Made by a program: the position numbers and the translations under genes. From the NCBI RefSeq assembly GCF_016648105.1, contig NZ_JACVVE010000001.1, positions 310,001-374,000 of the forward strand: a stretch of DNA of 64,000 nt, given 5' to 3'. The stretch is from Pseudomonas sp. S31. GTDB lineage: Bacteria > Pseudomonadota > Gammaproteobacteria > Pseudomonadales > Pseudomonadaceae. The number at the start of each line of letters is the position of its first letter. Within the stretch, counting starts at the first letter, position 1. Shown here piece by piece: positions 26,776-35,573 of the stretch. Under the pieces are notes generated by a model, which saw only the letters and a program-made list of their open reading frames with translations, was not told the origin of the DNA and did not search any database.

Positions 26776-27786
26776 CTACACGTTCCACCAACCGAACTTC
26801 GACATCACCCAATCACGCACGCGGCCGCAGGCCTCGCTGTGCTCGGTGTTCTCCCTGCAGGCGAGGTAGTGCAGGCTGTTGCGCAGCGTGACCTGCTCGC
26901 GCACCGGCTTGACCAGTTGCCCGCTTTCCACCATGTGCCCCACCAGTTGGTTCCAACCCAGCGCGACGCCTTGATGGGCAAGCACCATGTTGATGATGAG
27001 GTTGTAATCGTTGGCCTGGAAAAGCGCCGGACCAGCGGAGTCCCGCCCTTCGATATCGACGTTCTGGAACGCCAGCCAGACGCTCCAGTCGACATGCTCG
27101 GCCACCCCGGAGCGGCCAAACGGGCTCAGGTCCAGCAATGCGCTGTCGCGTAATCCGTGCAAATCGGCAATTGCCGGGTGGCGGCCCAGGTACTCCGGAG
27201 TACAAACCGGATAAATAATGTCGTGGCACAACGGATAAACCGTATAGCCTTTTCCGACGTTGGCGAACTTGGAAATAACAATATCCGGCTCAACGCCGGG
27301 TTCTTTGCTCTGAAAGTTATGCGTGGTTATCAGGTTCAGTGCAATATCTGCATGTTTCCTGCGAAACTCCTGGATGTGTGTCGATAACCACAATGCAGAG
27401 AACGCCGGGGAGCAGGCCATGGTCAGCATGTGTTTGGCCGTCGGCGAGTTGCGAATACGTTCGGCGGCCTGGGCGATGTTGACGAACGAGATCTGCGAAG
27501 CATCGAAGAACACCGCGCCGGCAGCCGTCAGTTCCACGGTTCGCCCGACGCGCTCGAACAACGGCGCATCGAGGTAGGTTTCCAGCTCGCGCACCTGCCG
27601 GCTGATCGCCGCCTGTGACACGCACAACGCCTCTGCGGCGCGGGTGAAGCTGGCGTACTTGGCCGCTGCGACGAAGGCCTTGACCGCCCTGAGCGATGGC
27701 ATTCTGAGCAGCAAGGTGTCTGGATCTACGTGCCGTTGCAACATGAGTTGTTGTTGTCCTGATGCCATTGCAGACGTGGATGACAC
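26776..27786 (-). CDS. LysR-family regulator of GcvA type
   Basis: Up to 336 residues. The helix-turn-helix is MPSLRAVKAFVAAAKYASFTRAAEAL then VSQAAISRQVRELE, followed by a LysR effector domain; the SQAAISRQV helix is typical of the GcvA/AmpR branch. The start is uncertain: GTG at 27786 (shown) or ATG at 27744 are both possible, and neither has a strong ribosome-binding site. It reads toward the Rieske gene and is divergent from the AraC gene across 272 bases that carry palindromes. It probably controls the oxygenase. Confidence 0.85.
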   Translation of the reverse strand: MSSTSAMASGQQQLMLQRHVDPDTLLLRMPSLRAVKAFVAAAKYASFTRAAEALCVSQAAISRQVRELETYLDAPLFERVGRTVELTAAGAVFFDASQISFVNIAQAAERIRNSPTAKHMLTMACSPAFSALWLSTHIQEFRRKHADIALNLITTHNFQSKEPGVEPDIVISKFANVGKGYTVYPLCHDIIYPVCTPEYLGRHPAIADLHGLRDSALLDLSPFGRSGVAEHVDWSVWLAFQNVDIEGRDSAGPALFQANDYNLIINMVLAHQGVALGWNQLVGHMVESGQLVKPVREQVTLRNSLHYLACRENTEHSEACGRVRDWVMSKFGWWNV

Positions 27787-28058
27787 TCATCCTACGCAAC
27801 AGCCGAAAAGTTGCACCTGCACAAAAATTACATCTCGCTTAACTTCAGGTTATGCGAAAAATGCACTGAACTTCGGCCGCGCGCGAGACGCACCTGTCGA
27901 TAACGCAGGGTTATCCAAAAAAGTCCGCAAAAGTCGCTGGACCCTGATTCAACGCGCCCCTATATTGACGCTGCGCCACCGACCCCAAACGCGTTCTTTA
28001 ATGAGCGCTGTTATTTATTCGTCGATCAAGCATTTGGGCTTGGGCTACAAGGTGCCCC
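27787..28058. promoter_or_regulatory. Divergent regulatory region, LysR / AraC genes
   Basis: This 272-base gap carries GATAAC-GCAGG-GTTATC at 27899-27915, a perfect 6-5-6 palindrome. It also holds a looser inverted pair AACTTCAG ... CTGAACTT near 27840-27873, one base off perfect. Both are candidate operators for the LysR protein or the AraC protein. The local sequence is more AT-rich than the flanking genes, as expected for promoters. Confidence 0.45.
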
Positions 28059-29072
28059 ATGAAAATAACTACAAGAGAATTCAACCGTACGTTCGCGGAC
28101 CGTAACCTGGGTTTCATCAGCCAGGCACGCGTCGGCAACAAGCCATCCCGGGTAGGCTTCCTCCTGCTCGAGAACTTCTCGTTACCCTGTTTCACCCAGG
28201 CCCTGGACGTGCTGGTCACCGCCAACCTGATCTCGCCTGGCGCCGTGAGGGTGCATACGTTCAGCCACAACCACACGGAAGTGATGAGCGACCTGGGTAT
28301 TCCCATCCGCCCCGACACGCCGCTGACCGATATTCGCCTGTCCGACCTCGACCTGATGGTCATCTGCGGGGGATTGCGGGCGACTCGGACCGTGCCGGGC
28401 TGGTTGTCGCTTTTGCTGAAGAAGATCGCCAAGCTTCCCATCGCCCTCGGCGGCCTGTGGAACGGCGCCTGGTACCTGGGCGCTGCGGGGTTGCTGGACG
28501 GTTACCGCTGTGCCATCCACGCCGAACAGCGCACTGCCCTGGCCGAGCGTGCGCCTTACGCCAATGTGAGCCACGATCCGTTGGTGTTCGACCGCAACCG
28601 CATGACGTCGGCCACGCCCAACGGCGCCTTCGAGATGATGATCCGCTGGCTTGGCTTTGGTTCGAGCCCGCAGCTGGCCGACGCGGTGCTCGACACCCTG
28701 GATGCCGACCAGAGCAAGTTCCGCAGTATCCAGAAGCCCCAGCAACCCAAGGTGAGCAAGGCGCTGCGCGAAGTGATCGCGCTGATGGAAGCCAACTTGG
28801 AGGAGCCACTGAGCCCGGAGCAGATTTCCACGGTGGTCGCGCTGTCGACCCGGCAGATCCAGCGGCTGTTCAAGGACCAGCTCAACACCACGCCGCAGAA
28901 GTACTACTTCCAGCTCAGGATCACCGAAGCCCGTCGGCTGATCCAGAACTCCGACGCCTCGATCTTCGACGTGTCGATTGCCTGTGGGTTCGTCTCGTGC
29001 ACGCACTTCAGTCGCTCGTACAGCGCGTTCTTCGGCCACCCACCGTCGAAAGAGGTGCGTTACGAGATCTAG
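28059..29072 (+). CDS. AraC-family regulator with GATase1-like domain (GbdR/CdhR type)
   Basis: A 337-residue regulator. Residues about 30-210 form a DJ-1/PfpI/GATase1-like sensor (VGFLLLENFSLPCFTQALDVL, LMVICGGL, LGGLWNGAWYLG); the nucleophile Cys of true amidotransferases is replaced, as in GbdR-type proteins. Residues about 235-335 form two AraC helix-turn-helix units (PEQISTVVALSTRQIQRLFK and FDVSIACGFVSCTHFSRSY). In Pseudomonas this group (GbdR, CdhR, SouR, ArgR) senses betaines, carnitine, sarcosine or arginine. It precedes the MFS symporter gene in the same direction. Confidence 0.88.
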   Translation: MKITTREFNRTFADRNLGFISQARVGNKPSRVGFLLLENFSLPCFTQALDVLVTANLISPGAVRVHTFSHNHTEVMSDLGIPIRPDTPLTDIRLSDLDLMVICGGLRATRTVPGWLSLLLKKIAKLPIALGGLWNGAWYLGAAGLLDGYRCAIHAEQRTALAERAPYANVSHDPLVFDRNRMTSATPNGAFEMMIRWLGFGSSPQLADAVLDTLDADQSKFRSIQKPQQPKVSKALREVIALMEANLEEPLSPEQISTVVALSTRQIQRLFKDQLNTTPQKYYFQLRITEARRLIQNSDASIFDVSIACGFVSCTHFSRSYSAFFGHPPSKEVRYEI

Positions 29073-29224
29073 CCCAGTGCCCGGGGTTCGCCCCGGCCTG
29101 GCAGCACATCAGAACAATTACAAAACCATCACCCACTGGACGTTTGTCGAGGGGTTTCGACCGCGAGCAGGTTTTCGCGGCGTCGCGCTGCCATGGTCAA
29201 GAATTGCTATATCAGGAGACAACA

Positions 29225-30553
29225 ATGACAAGTCCTCATATTTCGGTAGAAGACGTACCGCTCAACAACTTTCATCGATTGCTCACGCTGCGCTCTGGCG
29301 GTGGCTCGTTCGTCGACGGCTATGTACTGAGCATCATCGGCGTCGCCCTGGCCCACCTCTCGACCTCGCTGGCGCTGAGCAGCTTCTGGGAAGGCCTGAT
29401 CGCCGCGTCGGCCTTGATCGGCATTTTCTTCGGCGGTTTCCTGGGGGGTTGGTTGACCGACCGCCTGGGCCGCAAGCGCTTGTTCTTCGTTGGCCCGACC
29501 CTGTTCATTCTCGCCTCCGTCGCGCAGTTCTGGGCTGAAACCGCTGAAGCGATCTTCGTCCTGCGCCTGATCATCGGCATTGCCGTCGGCATCGAGTACC
29601 CGGTGGCCACTTCGCTGCTCGTGGAGTTCATGCCCAAGCAGTACCGTGGCCCGCGCCTGGCGATGCTGACCATCCTCTGGTTCGCGGGCGCCGCAGCGGC
29701 CTACATCGTCGGCGAGCTGGTGTTGCGCAATGGCGGCGACGAGGCCTGGCGCTGGGTGCTGGCCAGTTCGGCGGTCATCGGCCTGGCGCTGCTACTGGTG
29801 CGCGTCGGTACCCCGGAGTCGCCCCGCTGGCTGCTGAGCAAGGGCCGCGATGCCGAAGCCGAGCAGGTCATCAAGGGCGTGTACGGCAATGACTTCTCCC
29901 TGCGCAACCTGCCCGAGGAAAGCCCCAACTACAAGATCAACGTGTGGAGCCTGATCTACTCCGGCTATGCCAAGCGCATGCTATTCATCATCGTGTTCTG
30001 GACCTGCTGCATCATCCCGCTGTTCGCGGTGTATGCCTTTGCCCCGAAGGTCCTCGCCGCGATGAACGTCAAAGGCGACAGCGCGTCGATCGGCTCGGTG
30101 CTGATCACCTTGTTCTTCGTCGCCGGCTGTATCGCGGCGACCCGGCTGATCAATGTCATCGGGCGGCGCAACCTGTTGCTCTACAGCTTCGCGGTGTCCG
30201 GCATGGCGCTGCTGTGCCTGGGCGCCTCGAACGGTCAGGCGGGGTTGTGGATCCTGCTGTTCTTCGCGGTCTATGCGCTGTTCATCGGCGGTGCGCAAGT
30301 GCTCACGCTGGTCTACCCCAACGAGATCTTCCCGACTGAAATCCGGGCGTTCGCGGTGGGGATCGGTACCTCGATATCGCGGATCGGCGCTGCGGTGGGC
30401 ACGTACCTGGTGCCGGTTTCGCTGGAGTCGCTGGGGATCGCGCAGACGATGTACGTGGCGGCGGGGATCACCTTCTTTGGTTTGTTGCTGTCGTGGATGC
30501 TGGCGCCGGAAACCCGGTCGCTGAACCTTCAACAGGCGGCTTCGTTGGGGTGA
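29225..30553 (+). CDS. MFS transporter, metabolite:H+ symporter type
   Basis: A 442-residue major-facilitator protein with 12 predicted membrane helices. The loop 2-3 motif GGWLTDRLGRKRLF and loop 4 RLIIGIAVGIEYPVATSLLVE are typical of the metabolite-proton symporter group (sugar/aromatic-acid/betaine-like families); PTEIRAFAVGIGTSISRIGA marks the second half. AGGAG precedes the ATG at 29225. It lies 152 bases after the AraC gene, and the Rieske gene is nearby on the other strand. A likely role is uptake of the compound that the oxygenase demethylates. Confidence 0.88.
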   Translation: MTSPHISVEDVPLNNFHRLLTLRSGGGSFVDGYVLSIIGVALAHLSTSLALSSFWEGLIAASALIGIFFGGFLGGWLTDRLGRKRLFFVGPTLFILASVAQFWAETAEAIFVLRLIIGIAVGIEYPVATSLLVEFMPKQYRGPRLAMLTILWFAGAAAAYIVGELVLRNGGDEAWRWVLASSAVIGLALLLVRVGTPESPRWLLSKGRDAEAEQVIKGVYGNDFSLRNLPEESPNYKINVWSLIYSGYAKRMLFIIVFWTCCIIPLFAVYAFAPKVLAAMNVKGDSASIGSVLITLFFVAGCIAATRLINVIGRRNLLLYSFAVSGMALLCLGASNGQAGLWILLFFAVYALFIGGAQVLTLVYPNEIFPTEIRAFAVGIGTSISRIGAAVGTYLVPVSLESLGIAQTMYVAAGITFFGLLLSWMLAPETRSLNLQQAASLG

Positions 30554-30570
30554 TGTGACACCTGATCCGG

Positions 30571-30595
30571 CCCTTTCGCGGGTAAACCCGCTACA
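30571..30595. repeat. REP half-element overlapping the kup stop codon
   Basis: CCTTTCGCGGGTAAACCCGCTACA matches the P. putida REP core found elsewhere in the window, but the GAGC part of the arm is missing. The kup stop codon (minus strand, 30591-30593) lies inside it. It separates the convergent MFS and kup genes and may help 3'-end formation. Confidence 0.65.
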
Positions 30596-32492
30596 TTTCC
30601 ACCTGCGTGCCCAACTCGATCACCCGGTTCAACGGCAGCTGGAAGTACTTCAGGTTGCTGTTGGCATTCTTCAGCAGAAAGGCGAACAGGTGCTCTCGCC
30701 AACGCGCCATGCCCATGCGTTTGCTGGCGATCACGGTTTCGCGGCTGAGGAAGTAGGTGGTGCGCATCGGGCCGAAATCCAGGTCGGCACGCTGGCAGCG
30801 GCTCAGTGCCAGGGGCACGTCGGGTTCTTCCATGAAGCCGAAATGCAAGCTCACGCGGAAGAAGCCCTCACCAAAGGCCTCGACCTCACAACGCCGCTCG
30901 GCGCTGACCCGCGGCTCGTCGGCGAACACCACGGTCAACAGCACCACCTGCTCGTGCAACACCTGGTTGTGCAGCAGGTTGTGCAGCAACGCGTGGGGCA
31001 CTGCGTCGGGCCTCGCGGTCAGGAACACCGCGGTACCACTGACCCGGTGCGGCGGCTGGGCCTGGAGGCTGGTGATGAACGACTCCAGTGGCAGCGCGGT
31101 TTCGTCCAGGCGCTCGACGATGATGCGCCGCCCGCGTTTCCAGGTGGTCATCATCACGAACAGTACCACCCCGGCGATCACCGGAAACGCGCCACCCTGG
31201 ACGATCTTCGGCGCATTGGCGGCGAAAAACAGGCTGTCCACCAGCAGAAAGCCCAGCAGCAGCGGCACGGCCAGCCAGCGCGGCGCCCTCCACAGCAGCA
31301 GTACCACCGCCGAGGCCAGCAGCGTGGTGATCAGCATCGTGCCGGTCACCGCCACGCCATAGGCTGCCGCGAGCGCGCCGGATGATTCGAAGCCGAGCAC
31401 CAGTAGCACCACACCCAGCATCAACGCCCAGTTGACCATGCCGATGTAGATCTGCCCCTGCTCCTCGCTGGACGTGTGCTGGATGAACATGCGCGGCACG
31501 TAACCCAGCTGGATGGCCTGGCGGGTCAGGGAGAAGGCGCCGGAAATCACCGCCTGGGAGGCGATGATGGTCGCCAGCGTGGCCAGGCCGACCATCGGCA
31601 GCAAGGCCCAGTCGGGCGCCAGGAGGTAGAACGGGTTACGCACCGCTTGCGGGTTGTCGAGGATCAGCGCGCCCTGGCCGAAGTAGTTCAGTACCAGCCC
31701 TGGCAGCACCAGCAGGAACCAGGCCCGGGCGATCGGCTTGCGGCCGAAGTGGCCCATGTCGGCGTACAACGCCTCAGCGCCGGTCAATGCCAGCACCACG
31801 GCACCGAGGATGGCCACGCCCATGCCGGGATGAACGACGAAGAACCTCACCGCCCACACCGGGTTGAGCGCCTGGAGCACCTCCGGACGCTGGACGATGC
31901 CATGGATACCCAGCGCCCCAAGCACCAGGAACCACAGCACCATGATCGGCCCGAACAGCTTGCCGATCCGTGCGGTGCCGTGCTTCTGGATCAGGAACAG
32001 CGCCACCAGCAACACCACGGCCAGCGGCACGACCCAGTGATCGATGCCGTCGAAGGCCAGCTGCAGGCCCTCTACTGCCGACAGCACCGAGACCGCCGGG
32101 GTGATCATGCTGTCGCCGTAGAACAGCGCGGCGCCGAACAGGCCGAGCAGCACCAGGACCTTGCCCAGGCGCTGGTGCCGGGCCGCAGCGCGATGCGCCA
32201 GTGCGGTCAGGGCCATGATCCCGCCCTCGCCCTTGTTGTCGGCACGCAGGATGAACAGCACGTACTTGATCGACACCACCCACAGCAGCGACCACACCAC
32301 CAGTGACAACACGCCAAGCACACCGGCGGCGTTGGCCTGGACGCCGTAGTGGCCGGCGAAGACTTCCTTGAGGGTGTAGAGGGGGCTGGTGCCGATATCG
32401 CCGTACACCACGCCTACGGCAGCGACGAGCATGCCGATAGAGCAAGTGTGGGAAGGCTCGGAATGGCTTGCGGCGACGGCGGACTGGCTCAC
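30591..32492 (-). CDS. kup: Low-affinity potassium transporter Kup
   Basis: A 633-residue KUP/HAK-family K+/H+ symporter with about 12 membrane helices in the first 430 residues and a C-terminal cytoplasmic domain of about 190 residues. Family motifs include [17 protein letters not shown] near the N-terminus, [17 protein letters not shown] and GALILDNP. The normal length is reached with a GTG start at 32492, which has AGAGGA eight bases upstream; the frame from 32660 would add 56 unrelated residues. The stop codon lies inside a REP element. Confidence 0.95.
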   Translation of the reverse strand: MSQSAVAASHSEPSHTCSIGMLVAAVGVVYGDIGTSPLYTLKEVFAGHYGVQANAAGVLGVLSLVVWSLLWVVSIKYVLFILRADNKGEGGIMALTALAHRAAARHQRLGKVLVLLGLFGAALFYGDSMITPAVSVLSAVEGLQLAFDGIDHWVVPLAVVLLVALFLIQKHGTARIGKLFGPIMVLWFLVLGALGIHGIVQRPEVLQALNPVWAVRFFVVHPGMGVAILGAVVLALTGAEALYADMGHFGRKPIARAWFLLVLPGLVLNYFGQGALILDNPQAVRNPFYLLAPDWALLPMVGLATLATIIASQAVISGAFSLTRQAIQLGYVPRMFIQHTSSEEQGQIYIGMVNWALMLGVVLLVLGFESSGALAAAYGVAVTGTMLITTLLASAVVLLLWRAPRWLAVPLLLGFLLVDSLFFAANAPKIVQGGAFPVIAGVVLFVMMTTWKRGRRIIVERLDETALPLESFITSLQAQPPHRVSGTAVFLTARPDAVPHALLHNLLHNQVLHEQVVLLTVVFADEPRVSAERRCEVEAFGEGFFRVSLHFGFMEEPDVPLALSRCQRADLDFGPMRTTYFLSRETVIASKRMGMARWREHLFAFLLKNANSNLKYFQLPLNRVIELGTQVEM

Positions 32493-32663
32493 GACAGGGT
32501 TCCTCTGGACGGGAGAGGCAGTATCCACAGCCGCAGGCTGGCTAGGTGTAAAGAGTGCGTAAAAAAGACTTTGCGCCTGAGACGCCCCCACGCTGAAACC
32601 GATGCTGTACTTGTGGGAGATCACCCAGCCGTGCGGGCTGCGCAGTCGCGCAGAGAACAAGGG

Positions 32664-32719
32664 GGCTGTGGGAGCGGCGGTTCGCCGCTGCGACTTGCCC
32701 CGCGAAGAGGCCTGGCCTG
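32664..32719. repeat. Degenerate REP/REPIN element
   Basis: GTGGGAGCGGCGGTTCGCCGCTGCGA followed by CCCCGCGAAGAGGCC has the layout of a pseudomonad REP (GGGAGCGG...CCGCGAAGAGG) with a GCGGCGGTTCGCCGC hairpin. It lies between the kup start and the DUF1330 stop, inside the kup upstream region. Confidence 0.5.
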
Positions 32720-32724
32720 TTATC

Positions 32725-33018
32725 TCAGGGCTCGAAGCCTTCGACGATGATCACCTCGGCCTTGGCCACGCCCTGGCGATGAGTGCACGCTTCCTGATAC
32801 AGCGCCGACCGATAACAGGCCACGGCCTGCTCATAGGAATCGAATTCGATCACCACGCTGCGCTGTGGCGTCGACCGCCCTTCCATCGCCTCGCTTCTTC
32901 CGCCCCGGGCCAGGAAGCGGCCGCCGAAAGCCTTGAATGCAGCCGGTGCGCGCTGGGTGTACTGCTGGTACTGCTCGAGGTCGGTCACATCGACGTGGGC
33001 GATCCAATAGGCTTTCAT
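32725..33018 (-). CDS. DUF1330-family small protein
   Basis: A 97-residue ferredoxin-like-fold protein of the DUF1330 family: [20 protein letters not shown] at the start, [11 protein letters not shown] in the middle, and the usual [19 protein letters not shown] with a C-terminal EVIIVEGF. Family members are about 95-100 residues, so this is full length. A GGAG lies just upstream of the ATG. It is divergent from the ribB gene across 78 bases that contain a palindromic operator, so the two may be co-regulated. Function unknown; some members accompany dioxygenase or amine pathways. Confidence 0.85.
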   Translation of the reverse strand: MKAYWIAHVDVTDLEQYQQYTQRAPAAFKAFGGRFLARGGRSEAMEGRSTPQRSVVIEFDSYEQAVACYRSALYQEACTHRQGVAKAEVIIVEGFEP

Positions 33019-33047
33019 CCGCTGCTCTCCTGGGATGGGGATATTTG

Positions 33048-33065
33048 TGTATGATGGTATACCAC
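33048..33065. promoter_or_regulatory. GGTATACC palindrome between DUF1330 and ribB
   Basis: TGTATGATGGTATACCAC contains the perfect 8-base palindrome GGTATACC (33056-33063). On the minus strand, GGTATACCATCATACA matches 13 of 16 bases of the site at 34387 before the polyamine-type ABC operon. GntR/FadR-family repressors commonly recognise GGTATACC-like sequences. A GGGATAT also lies to the left at both loci. Likely a shared operator. Confidence 0.5.
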
Positions 33066-33096
33066 AAAAACCACCCCACCACAGTGAGCGTGCAGC

Positions 33097-34218
33097 ATGG
33101 CTTTCAACAGCATCGAAGAACTTCTCGAAGATTACCGGCAGGGCAAGATGGTGCTGTTGGTGGACGACGAGGACCGGGAAAACGAAGGCGACCTGTTGAT
33201 CGCCGCCGAGCGCTGTGACGCCCAGGCCATCAACTTCATGGCCCGCGAGGCGCGCGGCCTGATCTGCCTGACGCTGACCGACGAGCACTGTCAGCGCCTG
33301 GGTCTCGAGCAGATGGTGCCGGCCAACGGCAGCGTGTTCAGCACCGCCTTCACCGTGTCGATCGAGGCGGCCAGCGGCGTGACAACTGGCATTTCCGCCG
33401 CAGACCGGGCCCGTACCGTGGCTGCGGCCATGGCCCCCGATGCCCGCCCGGAAGACCTGGTCCAGCCCGGCCACATCTTTCCCCTGCGTGCCCGTGAAGG
33501 CGGCGTGCTGACCCGCGCAGGCCACACCGAGGCCGGTTGCGACCTGGCACGCCTGGCCGGCTTCACGCCCGCCTCGGTGATCGTCGAGGTGCTCAACGAC
33601 GACGGCACCATGGCCCGGCGCCCGGACCTGGAAGTCTTCGCCGCCCAGCACGGCATCAAGATCGGCACCATCGCCGACCTGATCCACTATCGCCTGAGCA
33701 CCGAGCAGACCATCAAGCGCATCGGCGAACGCGAGCTGCCGACCGTGCACGGGACCTTCCGCCTGGTCACCTATGAGGACCGCATCGAAGGCGGCGTGCA
33801 CATGGCCATGGTGATGGGCGATATCCGCCGAGAGCAACCGACCCTGGTGCGCGTGCATGTGATCGATCCGCTACGCGACCTGGTCGGCGCCGAATATGCC
33901 GGCCCGGCCAACTGGACCCTTTGGGCGGCACTGCAGAAGGTGGCCGAGGAAGGGGCCGGCGTGGTGGTGATCCTGGCCAACCACGAGTCCTCCCAGGCCC
34001 TGTTGGAGCGGGTTCCGCAACTGACCCAGCCGGTACGCCCCTACCAGCGCGGGCAATCGAAGGTGTATTCGGAAGTGGGCACCGGGGCGCAGATCCTCCA
34101 GGACCTGGGCGTGGGCAAGCTGCGCCACCTCGGGCCGCCGCTGAAGTATGCGGGGTTGGCGGGCTACGAACTGGAAGTGGTGCAGAGCATCCCGTTCGAA
34201 TCGGGGATGGTGGGCTGA
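33097..34218 (+). CDS. ribB: RibB-type DHBP synthase with degenerate GTP cyclohydrolase II domain
   Basis: A 373-residue two-domain protein. Residues 1-200 are 3,4-dihydroxy-2-butanone-4-phosphate synthase: [44 protein letters not shown] and the metal-site HTEA are intact; it converts ribulose-5-phosphate for riboflavin synthesis. Residues 205-373 resemble GTP cyclohydrolase II, but the zinc cysteines are missing ([17 protein letters not shown] holds no Cys), so the second activity is unlikely. This layout is known for pseudomonad RibB. No other rib genes are adjacent; it is probably a paralogue tied to a local pathway. Confidence 0.88.
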   Translation: MAFNSIEELLEDYRQGKMVLLVDDEDRENEGDLLIAAERCDAQAINFMAREARGLICLTLTDEHCQRLGLEQMVPANGSVFSTAFTVSIEAASGVTTGISAADRARTVAAAMAPDARPEDLVQPGHIFPLRAREGGVLTRAGHTEAGCDLARLAGFTPASVIVEVLNDDGTMARRPDLEVFAAQHGIKIGTIADLIHYRLSTEQTIKRIGERELPTVHGTFRLVTYEDRIEGGVHMAMVMGDIRREQPTLVRVHVIDPLRDLVGAEYAGPANWTLWAALQKVAEEGAGVVVILANHESSQALLERVPQLTQPVRPYQRGQSKVYSEVGTGAQILQDLGVGKLRHLGPPLKYAGLAGYELEVVQSIPFESGMVG

Positions 34219-34244
34219 ATCCGACGGGATGGCATCACGCTATC

Positions 34245-34320
34245 CCTGTAGGAGCGGGTTTACCCGCGAATGCGTCGGTGAATTCACCATCGTATTCGCG
34301 GGTAAACCCGCTCCTACAGG
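34245..34320. repeat. Near-perfect REPIN (inverted REP pair)
   Basis: Arms 34245-34270 and 34295-34320 (CCTGTAGGAGCGGGTTTACC... and its exact complement) are perfect 26-base inverted repeats. The 24-base centre contains GGTGAATTCACC and is itself nearly palindromic, so the whole 76-base unit can fold into one long hairpin. It lies between ribB and the ABC operon. Confidence 0.88.
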
Positions 34321-34385
34321 AATGCTGTAGCCGGCGCCGAGCCGCGGAGTGATGGCCGGTCGCCTCCTCCCTCTTGCGAAAAGTT

Positions 34386-34409
34386 TGGAATACCATAATA
34401 TGATATCCC
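34386..34409. promoter_or_regulatory. Palindromic operator upstream of polyamine-type ABC operon
   Basis: GGAATACCAT-AAT-ATGATATCCC: the two 10-base arms agree at 8 of 10 positions as inverted complements. One arm matches the GGTATACCAT site in front of ribB. It lies about 140 bases before the binding-protein gene. A GntR-like regulator would fit; none is encoded in the neighbourhood. Confidence 0.5.
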
Positions 34410-34547
34410 GTAGACCTTAAACTGCAGGCCGGCACCTACAATCACAATCGGCCGCAAGACACTTTGTAAAGCTGCTCCCCGAACACAGTTGGCGGGCGCA
34501 AGACAAATAGCCCCGCCTCGAATAACAAAAGCAACGAGGGCGTAACC

Positions 34548-35573
34548 ATGCTGTTGAGCAAACGTGTAACCGCAGTGCTGTCCGCCAGCCTGCTGACCCT
34601 GGCATGTCAGGCCGCCCAGGCCGCCGACAGCCTGAATTTCGTCAGCTGGGGCGGGACCACCCAGGACGCCCAGAAAGAAGCGTGGGCCGTTCCCTTCAGC
34701 AAAAGTACCGACATCAAAGTCGTCCAGGACGGCCCCACCGACTACGGCAAGCTCAAGGCCATGGTCGAGAGCGGCAACGTGCAGTGGGACGTGGTCGACG
34801 TCGAAGCCGATTTCGCCCTGCGCGCCGCCAGCGAAGGCCTGCTCGAACCCCTCGACTTCAACACCATCCAACGCGACAAGATCGACCCGCGCTTCGTTTC
34901 CGACCACGGCGTCGGCTCGTTCTTCTTCTCCTTCGTGCTCGGCTACAACGAAGGCAAGCTCGGTGCCAACAAGCCGGTCGACTGGACTGCGCTGTTCGAC
35001 ACCAAGACCTACCCGGGCAAGCGCGCCCTGTACAAATGGCCAAGCCCCGGGGTGCTGGAGCTAGCCCTGCTGGCCGATGGCGTAGCCCCCGACAAGCTCT
35101 ATCCGCTGGACCTGGACCGCGCCTTCAAGAAGCTCGACACCATCAAGAAAGACATCGTCTGGTGGGGCGGTGGTGCTCAGTCCCAGCAGTTGCTGGCCTC
35201 TGGCGAAGCCTCGCTTGGCCAATTCTGGAACGGCCGTGTCTACGCCCTGCAACAAGACGGTGCGCCGGTGGGCGTGAGCTGGAAGCAGAACCTGGTCATG
35301 GCCGATTTCCTGGTCATCCCCAAAGGCGCCAAGAACAAGGACGCGGCCATGAAGTTCCTGGCCAACGCCAGCAGCGCCGAGGGCCAGGCCGAGTTCGCCA
35401 ACAAGACGGCCTATGCGCCAGTGAACCTCGACAGCGTGGCCAAGCTGGACAAGGACCTGGCACCGAACCTGCCGACCGCTTACGCCCAGGACCAGGTCAC
35501 CCTGGACTTCGCCTACTGGGCCAAGAACGGCCAGGCCATCGCCGCGCGCTGGAATGAGTGGTTGGTCAAATGA
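34548..35573 (+). CDS. Polyamine-type ABC transporter substrate-binding protein (PotD-like)
   Basis: A 341-residue periplasmic protein with a Sec signal peptide (ends about ACQAAQAA) and the opening LNFVSWGGTTQDAQKEAW typical of extracellular solute-binding family 1/8 proteins for spermidine, putrescine and related amines. Conserved features: WDVVDVEADFALRA, FVLGYNEGKLG and KTYPGKRALYKWP. The acidic pocket residues of true PotD cannot be verified by eye, so the ligand is uncertain. It is the first gene of a four-gene importer; its stop overlaps the first permease gene by ATGA. Confidence 0.85.
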   Translation: MLLSKRVTAVLSASLLTLACQAAQAADSLNFVSWGGTTQDAQKEAWAVPFSKSTDIKVVQDGPTDYGKLKAMVESGNVQWDVVDVEADFALRAASEGLLEPLDFNTIQRDKIDPRFVSDHGVGSFFFSFVLGYNEGKLGANKPVDWTALFDTKTYPGKRALYKWPSPGVLELALLADGVAPDKLYPLDLDRAFKKLDTIKKDIVWWGGGAQSQQLLASGEASLGQFWNGRVYALQQDGAPVGVSWKQNLVMADFLVIPKGAKNKDAAMKFLANASSAEGQAEFANKTAYAPVNLDSVAKLDKDLAPNLPTAYAQDQVTLDFAYWAKNGQAIAARWNEWLVK

